64,000 nt of DNA, taken from positions 143,643 through 207,642 of the forward strand of contig JAPLQF010000019.1 in the NCBI GenBank assembly GCA_026399875.1. Reading direction: 5' to 3'. Under the pieces are notes generated by a model. It saw only the letters and a program-made list of their open reading frames with translations. It searched no databases and was not told the origin of the DNA. Positions 1-7,563 of this stretch are shown here, piece after piece. Source of the stretch: Burkholderiales bacterium. GTDB lineage: Bacteria; Pseudomonadota; Gammaproteobacteria; Burkholderiales; Burkholderiaceae_E. Every line of letters starts with the position of its first letter. Positions within the stretch are counted from its first letter, which is position 1. Position numbers and translations under genes: made by a program.

Positions 1-1257
1 CGAGGCCGCCAGAATGCGGCACTGCTCTTTGACGAGGTCGAGGATGTGTTTCCCCCGATCAGCGAGCCGGTGCTCAATATCTTTGGCTCCGAAGAAGCGC
101 GCGGCTCCGCGGTCAATGGCAAGGCGTGGGTCAATCAGACGCTCGAGCAGAATCCGGTGCCGGCGATATGGGTCTCCAATTCGATCAACCAGATCGATCC
201 GGCCTATCGAAGGCGATTCCAGTTTCACCTGGAGCTGGCCAATCCGCCTCAGCGAGTCCGCGAGAACATTGCCCGCAAGCATCTGTCAGAGCTCGGCGTG
301 TCTGATGAGTTCGTGGCGAAAGTGGCGGCGCGAAAGCAGGTCACCCCGGCTCAGATTCAGTCAGCGGCACGCTTTGCCCGTCTGACTCGCGGTGCGGTCG
401 AGGATTCGGTCGAGGCCCTGATCGAGCGCCAGCTCGAACGCGCCGACAAGGCGCTCGGCCAGCAGGACGGCGAGACCGACATCCGCATCTCGCCGACCCG
501 TTACGATCTGAGTCTGCTTAATGTCGAGACTCGCCATCCGATTGTGAAAGTCATCGCCGCGCTGCGTGAAAGGCCGCGGGCGACACTGTGCTTCTACGGC
601 CTGCCCGGCACCGGCAAGACCGCGTTGGGCGAGGAGATCGCCCGCAGCATCGGTCGTCCGCTGATGATCAAGCGGGCCTCCGACCTGATGAGCAAGTATG
701 TCGGCGAGACCGAGCAGCAGATGGCACGCATGTTCAAGGAGGCGCAGCGCGAGCAGGCGGTGCTGCTGCTCGATGAGGCTGACTCCTTCCTGCAGAACCG
801 GCAGACCGCCGTGCGCAATTACGAGGTGAGCGAAGTCAACGAGATGCTGCAGGGCATGGAGCGATTCGATGGCATCTTCATCTGCACCACCAATCTTTTC
901 GATCGCATCGACGAAGCCGCGCTGCGGCGCTTTTCCTTCAAGTTGCGTTTCCTGCCCCTGACCGGGCCGCAGCGTCTGCGCATGTTTGCCACCGAGGCGC
1001 TCGGCTGGATACCGGATGCGTCACTCACCGATGCGGCCGCCCTCGACAGCGAGGCGGCCCTGCGGGTGGACGCATCGCTGGCGCAGCGTCTGGGCCGGCT
1101 GGAACTGCTTGCGCCCGGTGATTTTGCGGTCGTCAAGCGGCAGGCTCTGCTGCTGGGCGAATCGCCATCGCCTGAGGAGTTTCTCGATCAGCTCGAACGC
1201 GAGCATCGGGCCAAGCCCGATGTGAAGTTCAGCAAGCCGGTCGGATTCCTGCGCTAG
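1..1257 (+). CDS. Two-domain AAA+ ATPase, 5' end outside the window
   Basis: The reading frame is open from the first base, so the gene begins upstream. The first visible residues carry a Walker B-like motif (ALLFDEVEDVF) followed by the end of one AAA+ domain, including a conserved arginine pair (PAYRRRFQ). A second AAA+ domain follows with its own Walker A (GLPGTGKT, near 600-623), Walker B (VLLLDEADSFL, near 760-790) and sensor region (TTNLFDRID, then EAALRRF). The protein is therefore a tandem AAA+ ATPase of the VPS4/FtsH-like fold type, likely a hexameric remodelling machine. No protease or membrane segment is visible in this part. The substrate is unknown. The gene ends 40 bp before a convergent hydrolase gene. 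Confidence 0.85.
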   Translation, partial: RGRQNAALLFDEVEDVFPPISEPVLNIFGSEEARGSAVNGKAWVNQTLEQNPVPAIWVSNSINQIDPAYRRRFQFHLELANPPQRVRENIARKHLSELGVSDEFVAKVAARKQVTPAQIQSAARFARLTRGAVEDSVEALIERQLERADKALGQQDGETDIRISPTRYDLSLLNVETRHPIVKVIAALRERPRATLCFYGLPGTGKTALGEEIARSIGRPLMIKRASDLMSKYVGETEQQMARMFKEAQREQAVLLLDEADSFLQNRQTAVRNYEVSEVNEMLQGMERFDGIFICTTNLFDRIDEAALRRFSFKLRFLPLTGPQRLRMFATEALGWIPDASLTDAAALDSEAALRVDASLAQRLGRLELLAPGDFAVVKRQALLLGESPSPEEFLDQLEREHRAKPDVKFSKPVGFLR

Positions 1258-1297
1258 TGGGGCGCCAGTGCGGGGGCAGTGTCACCTCATCGCCGCG

Positions 1298-2245
1298 TCA
1301 TGCGCCAGCGGCCGTGGCGCCCGATGCGCCGGCTCTGGCCAGCGCTGCGATCACCGCCTCGCCCACGGCGCGGTCGTAGACCAGACCGACATGGCCCAGG
1401 CCTTCGAAATCGATCGTCGTGGCGCCCGGCAGGGTCTGGTCCCCCTGGGGTGCCACAATATTGTCCTGCCAGGTCCGGATGACCGAAAAGCGCTGGAGCC
1501 GTTCGGGAGGTTCATCGGCGGCAAGCTGTTGCAGCCATTGGCTGTTGCGACGCATCTGGCCGACATTCGTGCCGCGGGCGAATCGGGCATGCACCGTTCC
1601 CCGATGTGGCGTGCCAAGGGTCACCACTGACGCAACGCCGGCATCACCGTGACGCCGAAGGTAAGCGCGTGCCACCAGCCCGCCCATGCTGTGGCAAACC
1701 AGCGCCACCTGCGCAGCGCCTGTCCGCTGGCGCAGGTCGGCGACGGCTTTGTCGACCTGCGGCAAATAGTCCTCGATCGATGAGTGAATCGGCTCCAGGT
1801 TTAGCGCCGCGGTTGCGTGGCCGGCGGCGGCCAGTCGTCTGGCCAGCGGCAGCCACAACGCCCGATTGCAGAAAAAGCCGTGTATCAGCAGAACCGGCAA
1901 CCTGGCAGGCTCAGATCGGTCATCGGCCGAAGCGAGCGGGTGCCGATGCAGCAGTGGCTGGGCAATGCTGAAGGTACGCAGCGAAGCGAGGGTTTCGAGC
2001 ACCCAGGCTCGCAACCAGAGCCACGATCCTTTGAGCGGGCCGGCATGCGGGCGCTGCGCACGAACCGCCCAGGCCAGCAAAAAATCGAGTCCGAGCACGA
2101 AGGCATGAATCGACAGCGGCACCGCAGCGCCGGCCAGTGCCGCCAGCGGGACGGGAACTTCACCGGAATTCGCCAGCCAGGCCGCCAACAGCAGTGCCAG
2201 CAGCATCTGTCCGATCAGCATCGCGCGTTGGATTCGAGCGATCAT
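1298..2245 (-). CDS. Membrane-anchored alpha/beta-fold hydrolase, lipase-like
   Basis: A 315-residue protein with two hydrophobic segments in the first 62 residues, which should anchor it in the inner membrane, followed by an alpha/beta hydrolase domain. The oxyanion-hole motif HGFF lies at about 122-125 and the nucleophile elbow CHSMGG places the catalytic serine at S186. A TLGTPHRGT motif typical of triacylglycerol lipase and esterase families follows. The likely general-acid and His residues are C-terminal (DFEGLGHVGLV). I chose the ATG at 2245 because the upstream extension runs into the divergent gene and has no protein-like composition. It is probably an esterase or lipase; the natural substrate is unknown. 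Confidence 0.8.
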   Translation of the reverse strand: MIARIQRAMLIGQMLLALLLAAWLANSGEVPVPLAALAGAAVPLSIHAFVLGLDFLLAWAVRAQRPHAGPLKGSWLWLRAWVLETLASLRTFSIAQPLLHRHPLASADDRSEPARLPVLLIHGFFCNRALWLPLARRLAAAGHATAALNLEPIHSSIEDYLPQVDKAVADLRQRTGAAQVALVCHSMGGLVARAYLRRHGDAGVASVVTLGTPHRGTVHARFARGTNVGQMRRNSQWLQQLAADEPPERLQRFSVIRTWQDNIVAPQGDQTLPGATTIDFEGLGHVGLVYDRAVGEAVIAALARAGASGATAAGA

Positions 2246-2306
2246 TGGCGAGTTCTGAACGATGCGGCCATCATCGGCTGATTCTAGGCGACTTGCGAGC
2301 CACACC

Positions 2307-3035
2307 ATGGATGATGCTGTTCGACTTCGATTTGCCGCGACCGAGGTGGCTGGACTGCGAGCGCTGGAGGGTGCGGATGCCACGCTGCGCCTGCGTCGCG
2401 ACGATTTGCGGCTGTGGCAGGCGCAGCGCCTGGCGGCAACGCATGCCGATCTGCTGGCGCAGCCCCGCTATGCCGAGGCGACGCGATTCTTCCTGGATGA
2501 ACTCTATGGCGCGAAGGATTTTTCACAGCGCGATGCCGAATTGGCCAAGGTGATTCCGACGCTGGTGCGCTTTTTGCCGCGAACCGCACTCGCAACGATT
2601 GCCGATGCGATCGAGCTCGATGCCCTGTCCGAGCGTCTCGACCTGGCGGTTTGCCGTGTGATCGAGGCTGATCCGGCCAATCGTGGCCGGCCGATCGATA
2701 CCGCGATGTTTGCATTTGCCTATGTGCGCGCGGGTTCGCGAACCGACCGCGAGCGCCAGATCGAGCTGGTTGATCACATCGGCAGGACGCTCGATTCGCT
2801 GATGCGCCATCCGATGATCGGAACCTTGCTGGGTGCGATGAGCCGGCCGGCGAAACTGGCTGGCCTGGGTGCGATGCAGGCATTCCTGGAGAGTGGGTTC
2901 CGGACTTTTTCCGCAATGCGCGGGGCCGATGCCTTTCTGTCACTGGTCTGCTCGCGCGAAACCGAGGTGATGCGCCGACTCTATGACGGCGACCCTGATC
3001 CCTTCCGGCCTGCCGGGCCACGAGCGGCAAGCTGA
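2307..3035 (+). CDS. Conserved protein of the FFLEELY-motif type, function unknown
   Basis: A 242-residue soluble, mostly helical protein. Residues near 60 read FFLDELYGAKDFSQRD, which resembles the conserved FFLEELY motif used to name a widespread proteobacterial family with no assigned function. There is no signal peptide, membrane segment or recognisable catalytic motif. The ATG at 2307 begins just before the conserved region; an in-frame ATG at 2262 would add 15 residues of unremarkable sequence. It is divergent from the lipase-like gene, with 61 bp between starts, so the two may share a promoter region. The family match is from memory of the motif, so the name is provisional. Confidence 0.65.
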   Translation: MDDAVRLRFAATEVAGLRALEGADATLRLRRDDLRLWQAQRLAATHADLLAQPRYAEATRFFLDELYGAKDFSQRDAELAKVIPTLVRFLPRTALATIADAIELDALSERLDLAVCRVIEADPANRGRPIDTAMFAFAYVRAGSRTDRERQIELVDHIGRTLDSLMRHPMIGTLLGAMSRPAKLAGLGAMQAFLESGFRTFSAMRGADAFLSLVCSRETEVMRRLYDGDPDPFRPAGPRAAS

Positions 3036-3065
3036 CGCGCCAGGCGATGCAATCCGCGGTGTCGC

Positions 3066-3095
3066 TGGACAATCGGTGCAATTCAAGGTTATTCT
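3066..3095 (+). promoter_or_regulatory. Candidate sigma70 promoter for the rpsF operon
   Basis: TGGACA at 3066-3071 and TATTCT at 3090-3095 are separated by 18 bp and resemble -35 and -10 boxes (5/6 and 4/6 matches). This would give an untranslated leader of about 180 nt before rpsF, long enough for translational feedback by ribosomal proteins, but I could not identify the known S6:S18 leader motif. A short hairpin (GATCAG, six-base loop, CTGATC) lies near 3196-3213. The rest of the 3036-3280 gap shows nothing else. Confidence 0.35.
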
Positions 3096-3280
3096 TAGCG
3101 GTTCCTCGCCGCACGGACCCGATCCCGCCACCAATCTGGCGGTATCACCCCGACACGAGCCGGCGGCCGGCTGAATGGGCAGTCAGGGCATTGCGATCAG
3201 GTTTTTCTGATCTGCATGCTTGAGTTCCCTTCCGGTCGACTCAGAGGAAACAGCCAATCAAATTCCAATAAGGGGAATCA

Positions 3281-3664
3281 ATGCGTCATTACGAAGTGGT
3301 ATTCATCGTCCACCCCGATCAGAGCGAGCAGGTGCCCGCCATGATCGAGCGGTACAAGACGCTGGTCGAAGGCCAGCAGGGCAAGATGCATCGGATCGAA
3401 GACTGGGGTCGCCTGCAGTTGGCCTATCCGATCCAGAAGGTTGCCAAAGCCCATTACGCGCTGATGAACATCGAATGCGACCAGAAAGTCCTCGGTGAGC
3501 TCGAGCACGCGTTTCGGTTCAACGACGCTGTGCTTCGCCATCTGGTGGTCCTGATGCCCAAAGCCGAAACCGGTGCGTCCCCGATGCTGCGCCGGATCCA
3601 GAAGGAAGAGTCGCGCAAGACCGTGGTCGGCGCACCTGAAGGGCAGGTCGGCAACTTCGCTTGA
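3281..3664 (+). CDS. rpsF: 30S ribosomal protein S6
   Basis: A 127-residue protein with the typical S6 start ([18 protein letters not shown]) and the conserved segments [19 protein letters not shown] and HYALMNIE. S6 binds 16S rRNA in the central domain of the small subunit as a partner of S18, which is encoded two genes downstream. An AGGGGA ribosome binding site stands just before the start. It is the first gene of rpsF-priB-rpsR-rplI, and its stop codon overlaps the priB start. Confidence 0.97.
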   Translation: MRHYEVVFIVHPDQSEQVPAMIERYKTLVEGQQGKMHRIEDWGRLQLAYPIQKVAKAHYALMNIECDQKVLGELEHAFRFNDAVLRHLVVLMPKAETGASPMLRRIQKEESRKTVVGAPEGQVGNFA

Positions 3665-3999
3665 ACCGGGTTCGTCTGATCGCGACGCTGATCGAGCGCG
3701 AAGCCATCCGATATACCCCAGCTGGTGTTCCGATCGTTGCGCTGAAACTCGCGCATCAGTCGGTCCAGGCCGAAGCCGGGGTAGATCGGAGTGTCGAGTT
3801 CGAGATGTCGGCTTTCGCGGCAGACCGCATCGCTCTCCGGCTCGATCGTGTGCCTCTCGGCTCCTCGCTTCGCCTCGACGGCTTTCTGGCCGCGCGGCGA
3901 CGAAACGCCAAGGCACTCGTGCTGCACCTGACCGAATTTGAATTGAACATTTCTGCCGAGCAACCGACGTTGACCGGCACTACTGAAAAGGACTGTTGA
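3661..3999 (+). CDS. priB: Primosomal replication protein N (PriB)
   Basis: A 112-residue single OB-fold protein. PriB binds single-stranded DNA and, with PriA and DnaT, reloads DnaB helicase at stalled forks. The start is the uncommon codon TTG at 3661, giving [20 protein letters not shown], a typical PriB N-terminus. It overlaps the rpsF stop by four bases (TTGA), which indicates translational coupling. Placement between S6 and S18 is the standard proteobacterial arrangement, and the helicase it helps load (dnaB) is three genes downstream. Confidence 0.92.
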   Translation: MNRVRLIATLIEREAIRYTPAGVPIVALKLAHQSVQAEAGVDRSVEFEMSAFAADRIALRLDRVPLGSSLRLDGFLAARRRNAKALVLHLTEFELNISAEQPTLTGTTEKDC

Positions 4000-4000
4000 C

Positions 4001-4276
4001 ATGGCATTCATGCGCCGAGGCAGCAAAGACAAGAAGCCCAAGCGGCCTGCACAAAGCGCGCTTTTCAAGCGCAAGCGCTTTTGCCGCTTCACCGCCGAGA
4101 AGATCGAGTGGATCGACCACAAAGACGTCGATATGCTCAAGGACTTCATCAACGAGAACGGCAAGATCATGCCGGCTCGTCTGACTGGCACCAAAGCCCG
4201 CTACCAGCGCCAGTTGTCGGTTGCGATCAATCGCGCCCGCTTCCTTGCGCTGCTGCCCTACACCGACAACCACTGA
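4001..4276 (+). CDS. rpsR: 30S ribosomal protein S18
   Basis: A 91-residue basic protein with the S18 signature region ([20 protein letters not shown]) and the C-terminal [24 protein letters not shown] segment that contacts 16S rRNA. S18 pairs with S6 on the platform of the small subunit. It begins one base after the priB stop codon and is followed by rplI 14 bp later, so it is clearly operonic. Only one cysteine is present, so this is not the zinc-ribbon variant. Confidence 0.97.
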   Translation: MAFMRRGSKDKKPKRPAQSALFKRKRFCRFTAEKIEWIDHKDVDMLKDFINENGKIMPARLTGTKARYQRQLSVAINRARFLALLPYTDNH

Positions 4277-4290
4277 CCTGAGGATCGACC

Positions 4291-4743
4291 ATGCAGATCA
4301 TCCTGCTCGAAAAAGTCGTCAACCTCGGCACCCTGGGCGATGTGGTCCGGGTCAAAGACGGTTACGCCCGCAACTTCCTGATTCCCAAAGGCAAGGCGCG
4401 TCGCGCCACCGAGGCAACGATCAAGGAATTCGAGGCGCGTCGCGCCGAACTCGAGAAAGTCCAGGCCGACAAGCTTGCGCAGGCGCAGGCAGTCGGTGCC
4501 AAGCTCGAAGGCATCAGCCTGCCGATCAGTCAGAAGGCGGGTGTGGACGGGCGGCTGTTCGGTTCGGTGACGAATATGGACATTGCCGCCGCGCTCGGCA
4601 AGCACGGTTTCGTCGCGGTCGAAAAAGCCATGGTGCGTCTGCCCAATGGTCCGCTCAAGATCATCGGCGATCATGATGTCAGCGTCGCGCTGCATCCGGA
4701 CGTCGTGGTGGCGATCAAGGTCGCGGTCAGCCCCGAGGTCTGA
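4291..4743 (+). CDS. rplI: 50S ribosomal protein L9
   Basis: A 150-residue protein with the L9 N-terminal domain ([19 protein letters not shown], then [13 protein letters not shown]), the long connecting helix (about residues 41-75) and the C-terminal rRNA-binding domain. L9 bridges ribosomes and affects frame maintenance. It is the last gene of the operon and is followed after about 20 bp by a strong intrinsic terminator. The length is normal for the family. Confidence 0.97.
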   Translation: MQIILLEKVVNLGTLGDVVRVKDGYARNFLIPKGKARRATEATIKEFEARRAELEKVQADKLAQAQAVGAKLEGISLPISQKAGVDGRLFGSVTNMDIAAALGKHGFVAVEKAMVRLPNGPLKIIGDHDVSVALHPDVVVAIKVAVSPEV

Positions 4744-4765
4744 TCGGCCTCGATGGTGTGAGGCT

Positions 4766-4797
4766 CCCGCCCGGCGTGTTCGGGCGGGCACTTTTTT
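4766..4797 (+). terminator. Intrinsic terminator after rplI
   Basis: An eight-base-pair perfect GC stem (CCCGCCCG at 4766-4773, CGGGCGGG at 4781-4788) with a seven-base loop is followed by CAC and a run of six T residues (4792-4797). This is a textbook Rho-independent terminator and separates the ribosomal protein operon from dnaB, which starts 30 bp later. Confidence 0.87.
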
Positions 4798-4827
4798 CGA
4801 TCATTCATCGGCAGGTACCATCGACCC

Positions 4828-6246
4828 ATGTCAGGCTTGCCGATTCCCGATTCCGCTGGTTCTGTGGCCCCGCCCCAGAGTGCAGACGCAGAAATTGCCG
4901 CGCTGCGCGTGCCGCCGCACTCGGTCGAGGCCGAACAGTCGGTGCTCGGCGCGGTGCTGCTCGACAACACCGCCTGGGAAAAAATCGGCGATGTCGTGCG
5001 CGAGCCCGACTTCTACCGGCATGACCATCGCCTGATCTGGCAGCACCTGGCGCGCCTGCTCGAGCGCAATCAGCCGGCTGACGTGCTCACGCTTCAGGAT
5101 GCGCTCAAATCCACCGGCAAGCTCGAGGAAGCCGGCGGTCTGTCCTATCTCAACGCTCTGGCCAGCGGCACGCCGTCAGCGGCCAACGTCAGGCGCTATG
5201 CCGAGATCGTGCGTGATCGCGCGATTTTGCGCCGCCTGATTTCGGTCTCCGACGAAATCGCCACCACCGCGCTCAATCCGCAGGGGCGCGACACCCGCCA
5301 GATCCTCGACGAAGCCGAATCCCGGATGTTTCAGATCTCCGAGGACGGCTCGCGCGGTCGGGTGGGTTTCCAGGATCTGCAGTCGGTTCTCGCCCAGGTG
5401 GTCGAGCGGGTCGACGATCTCTACAACCGCGAGAATCCCAACGACATCACCGGTGTGCCGACCGGGTTTACCGATCTCGATCGCATGACCTCGGGCATGC
5501 AGCCGGGCGATCTCATCATCATTGCGGCGCGTCCTTCGGTCGGCAAAACCGCCTTTGCGCTCAATATGGCCGAGCATGTGGCGATCAGCCAGGGCATGCC
5601 GGTGGCGGTCTTCTCGATGGAGATGGGCGCGACCCAGCTCGCCATGCGTCTGGTGTGCTCGGTCGGCCGGATCGACCAGCAGCGGCTGCGCACCGGTCGT
5701 CTCACCGAGGACGACTGGCCGCGTCTGACCAGCGCCATCCAGAAAATGCAGGATGCCAATCTCTTCATCGACGAGACGCCGGCGCTCAATCCGCTCGAGC
5801 TGCGGGCCCGTGCACGCCGTCTGGCTCGTCAGTACGGCAAGCTCGGTCTGATCATGGTCGACTACCTGCAGCTGATGAGCGGCACCGGGTCGTCGGGTGA
5901 GAATCGCGCCACCGAGGTGGCCGAGATCTCTCGCTCGCTCAAGGCGCTGGCCAAGGAGCTCAATGTGCCGGTGATTGCGCTGTCGCAGCTGTCGCGCGAA
6001 GTCGAAAAGCGCAACGACAAGAAGCCGATCATGAGCGACCTGCGCGAGTCGGGCGCGATCGAGCAGGATGCCGATGTCATTCTCTTCATCCACCGAGAAG
6101 ATCGCTACGACCCCGACTCGCCTAACAAGGGGATGGCCGAAATCATCATCGGCAAGCAGCGTAACGGTCCGATCGGCTCGGTGACGCTGACCTTCCTCGG
6201 TCAGTACACCAAGTTCGAGAATTTCGCGCCGGCCAATCCCTACTGA
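4828..6246 (+). CDS. dnaB: Replicative DNA helicase DnaB
   Basis: A 472-residue protein with the N-terminal primase-interacting domain (residues about 25-130, starting PHSVEAEQSVLGAVLLDN) and the RecA-like C-terminal ATPase domain. The Walker A motif is ARPSVGKTAFAL and Walker B-type sequence is LGLIMVDYLQLM; the DLRESGAIEQDADVILFIHRE segment contains the arginine finger region. It unwinds the fork ahead of the polymerase as a hexamer. No intein is present. The start at 4828 lies 30 bp after the rplI terminator, so a separate promoter is expected, but I see no strong one. Confidence 0.97.
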   Translation: MSGLPIPDSAGSVAPPQSADAEIAALRVPPHSVEAEQSVLGAVLLDNTAWEKIGDVVREPDFYRHDHRLIWQHLARLLERNQPADVLTLQDALKSTGKLEEAGGLSYLNALASGTPSAANVRRYAEIVRDRAILRRLISVSDEIATTALNPQGRDTRQILDEAESRMFQISEDGSRGRVGFQDLQSVLAQVVERVDDLYNRENPNDITGVPTGFTDLDRMTSGMQPGDLIIIAARPSVGKTAFALNMAEHVAISQGMPVAVFSMEMGATQLAMRLVCSVGRIDQQRLRTGRLTEDDWPRLTSAIQKMQDANLFIDETPALNPLELRARARRLARQYGKLGLIMVDYLQLMSGTGSSGENRATEVAEISRSLKALAKELNVPVIALSQLSREVEKRNDKKPIMSDLRESGAIEQDADVILFIHREDRYDPDSPNKGMAEIIIGKQRNGPIGSVTLTFLGQYTKFENFAPANPY

Positions 6247-6327
6247 TTTTCCGCTGCCGGCCCAACTCGACCCTCGTCTGGACGACAATCGACTCTGGTC
6301 AGCGGCGCTGCCGTCGGGAGGATCAAC

Positions 6328-7497
6328 ATGGACCGTAAGACGCAGGCGGGGCACACCGCCTGGATGCAGCGCGACGATGTGCTGATCCGTCTGCAGCGCA
6401 GTGTCGGGCTCGCGTCCTCGGACGGACTGGGTACGGTGCGGCGGGCGATCTTCTGGGCGCTCCTCGGATGGGGGCCGGTCGCTGCGTGGGCGGTTCTGAC
6501 CGGGCGGGTGCATGCACCCGACGGCGAGTCGCTCCTTGCGCATTTCGGCGTGACCGCCCGGCTCCTCCTTGCGGTGCCGATCATGGTGGTCGCCGAGGCG
6601 GTTCTGGCCGGATCGGTGATCAGACTGGGCCGGGAATCCGCAGCCAGCGGCGTGTTGCACGCCGATCCAGTCCGGCTGCGTGAGGTGGTCGATGGACTGT
6701 GCCGGCTGCGCGACCGCGTGCATCCGTGGGCGGTGGCTGCTGGTATTGCACTTGGCTGGCTGCTGGGCTGGCACGAGACGGTCGCCGCACAAGCCTCGCA
6801 CGCGCTGGCATGGGCCGGCGAAGACGGACGATCCGGTTTCGGGGTGCGCTGGTATCTGTGGGTAGCACTGCCGATCTTCCTGTCTTTTGTGGCGACCTGG
6901 CTCTGGCGCGTTGTGCTGCTCGGCATCGCGCTTTACCAGCTTGCTCACTCGGGCCTGCGGCTGGTGCCGACGCATCCCGATCGGGCTGGCGGTCTCGGTT
7001 TCGCAACTTCCCTGATGGTCGGATTCGGCGTGACGGCGTTCGGGCTGTCTGCGGTGATCGCGGCCGGCTGGGCCCACGATGTCACCTGGCATGGCGTCCG
7101 TGTTGATGCCTTGCGTGCCGATATGGCAGCGGCGGTCGGTCTGCTGACAGCGATTTTCGTGGCACCGCTTGCTGTGCTGCTTGGGCCGATGAGTCGGGCC
7201 AAGCGGCGTGCGCGCCTTGATTATGGTGCGCTCGTCGCGCGCCACGGCGATGCGGTGCACCGACGCTGGATCGAGGGTGCCGCGGTCGATGATCCGCTGC
7301 TCGACGCACCCGAGATTGGCTCGGCTGCCGACGCTGCCACGCTTTACGAGGCGGTCGGCCGCATGCGGCTGGTGCCGCTGGGCCTGCCGGCATTGCTATC
7401 GGTGCTGGTGCCCGCGGCCTTGCCGATGCTGGCGGTGCTGGCCATCGAAGTGCCGATCGGTCAGATGCTGCGCACCCTCGCGAAAGCGCTGGTCTGA
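6328..7497 (+). CDS. Conserved multi-pass membrane protein, function unknown
   Basis: A 389-residue protein with a good ribosome binding site (GGGAGGATCAAC) before the ATG. About six hydrophobic segments are visible: near residues 42-58, 76-95, 135-150, 175-205, 230-250, 265-290, with a final pair at 355-380. The N-terminal 35 residues and the loop after the sixth segment (KRRARLDYGALVARHGDAVHRRWIEG) are hydrophilic and probably cytoplasmic. I recognise no transporter or enzyme motif. It stands alone between dnaB and a convergent gene and is likely monocistronic. Confidence 0.7.
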   Translation: MDRKTQAGHTAWMQRDDVLIRLQRSVGLASSDGLGTVRRAIFWALLGWGPVAAWAVLTGRVHAPDGESLLAHFGVTARLLLAVPIMVVAEAVLAGSVIRLGRESAASGVLHADPVRLREVVDGLCRLRDRVHPWAVAAGIALGWLLGWHETVAAQASHALAWAGEDGRSGFGVRWYLWVALPIFLSFVATWLWRVVLLGIALYQLAHSGLRLVPTHPDRAGGLGFATSLMVGFGVTAFGLSAVIAAGWAHDVTWHGVRVDALRADMAAAVGLLTAIFVAPLAVLLGPMSRAKRRARLDYGALVARHGDAVHRRWIEGAAVDDPLLDAPEIGSAADAATLYEAVGRMRLVPLGLPALLSVLVPAALPMLAVLAIEVPIGQMLRTLAKALV

Positions 7498-7563
7498 TCT
7501 CGCGATAGAGCCGGCAGTTGCCGGTGCGCGATCTGGCGGAGCCGCCCCGCGGGCTCGGGTCGG

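Noticed and set aside
3036..3280. A ribosomal-protein S6:S18 binding leader before rpsF
   Set aside because: The leader is long enough, but I could not find the expected conserved bulge and stem with confidence.
5176..7260. A 694-codon minus-strand open frame across dnaB and the membrane protein gene
   Set aside because: Same reason: antisense of strong genes, GC-driven absence of stops, no recognisable domain.
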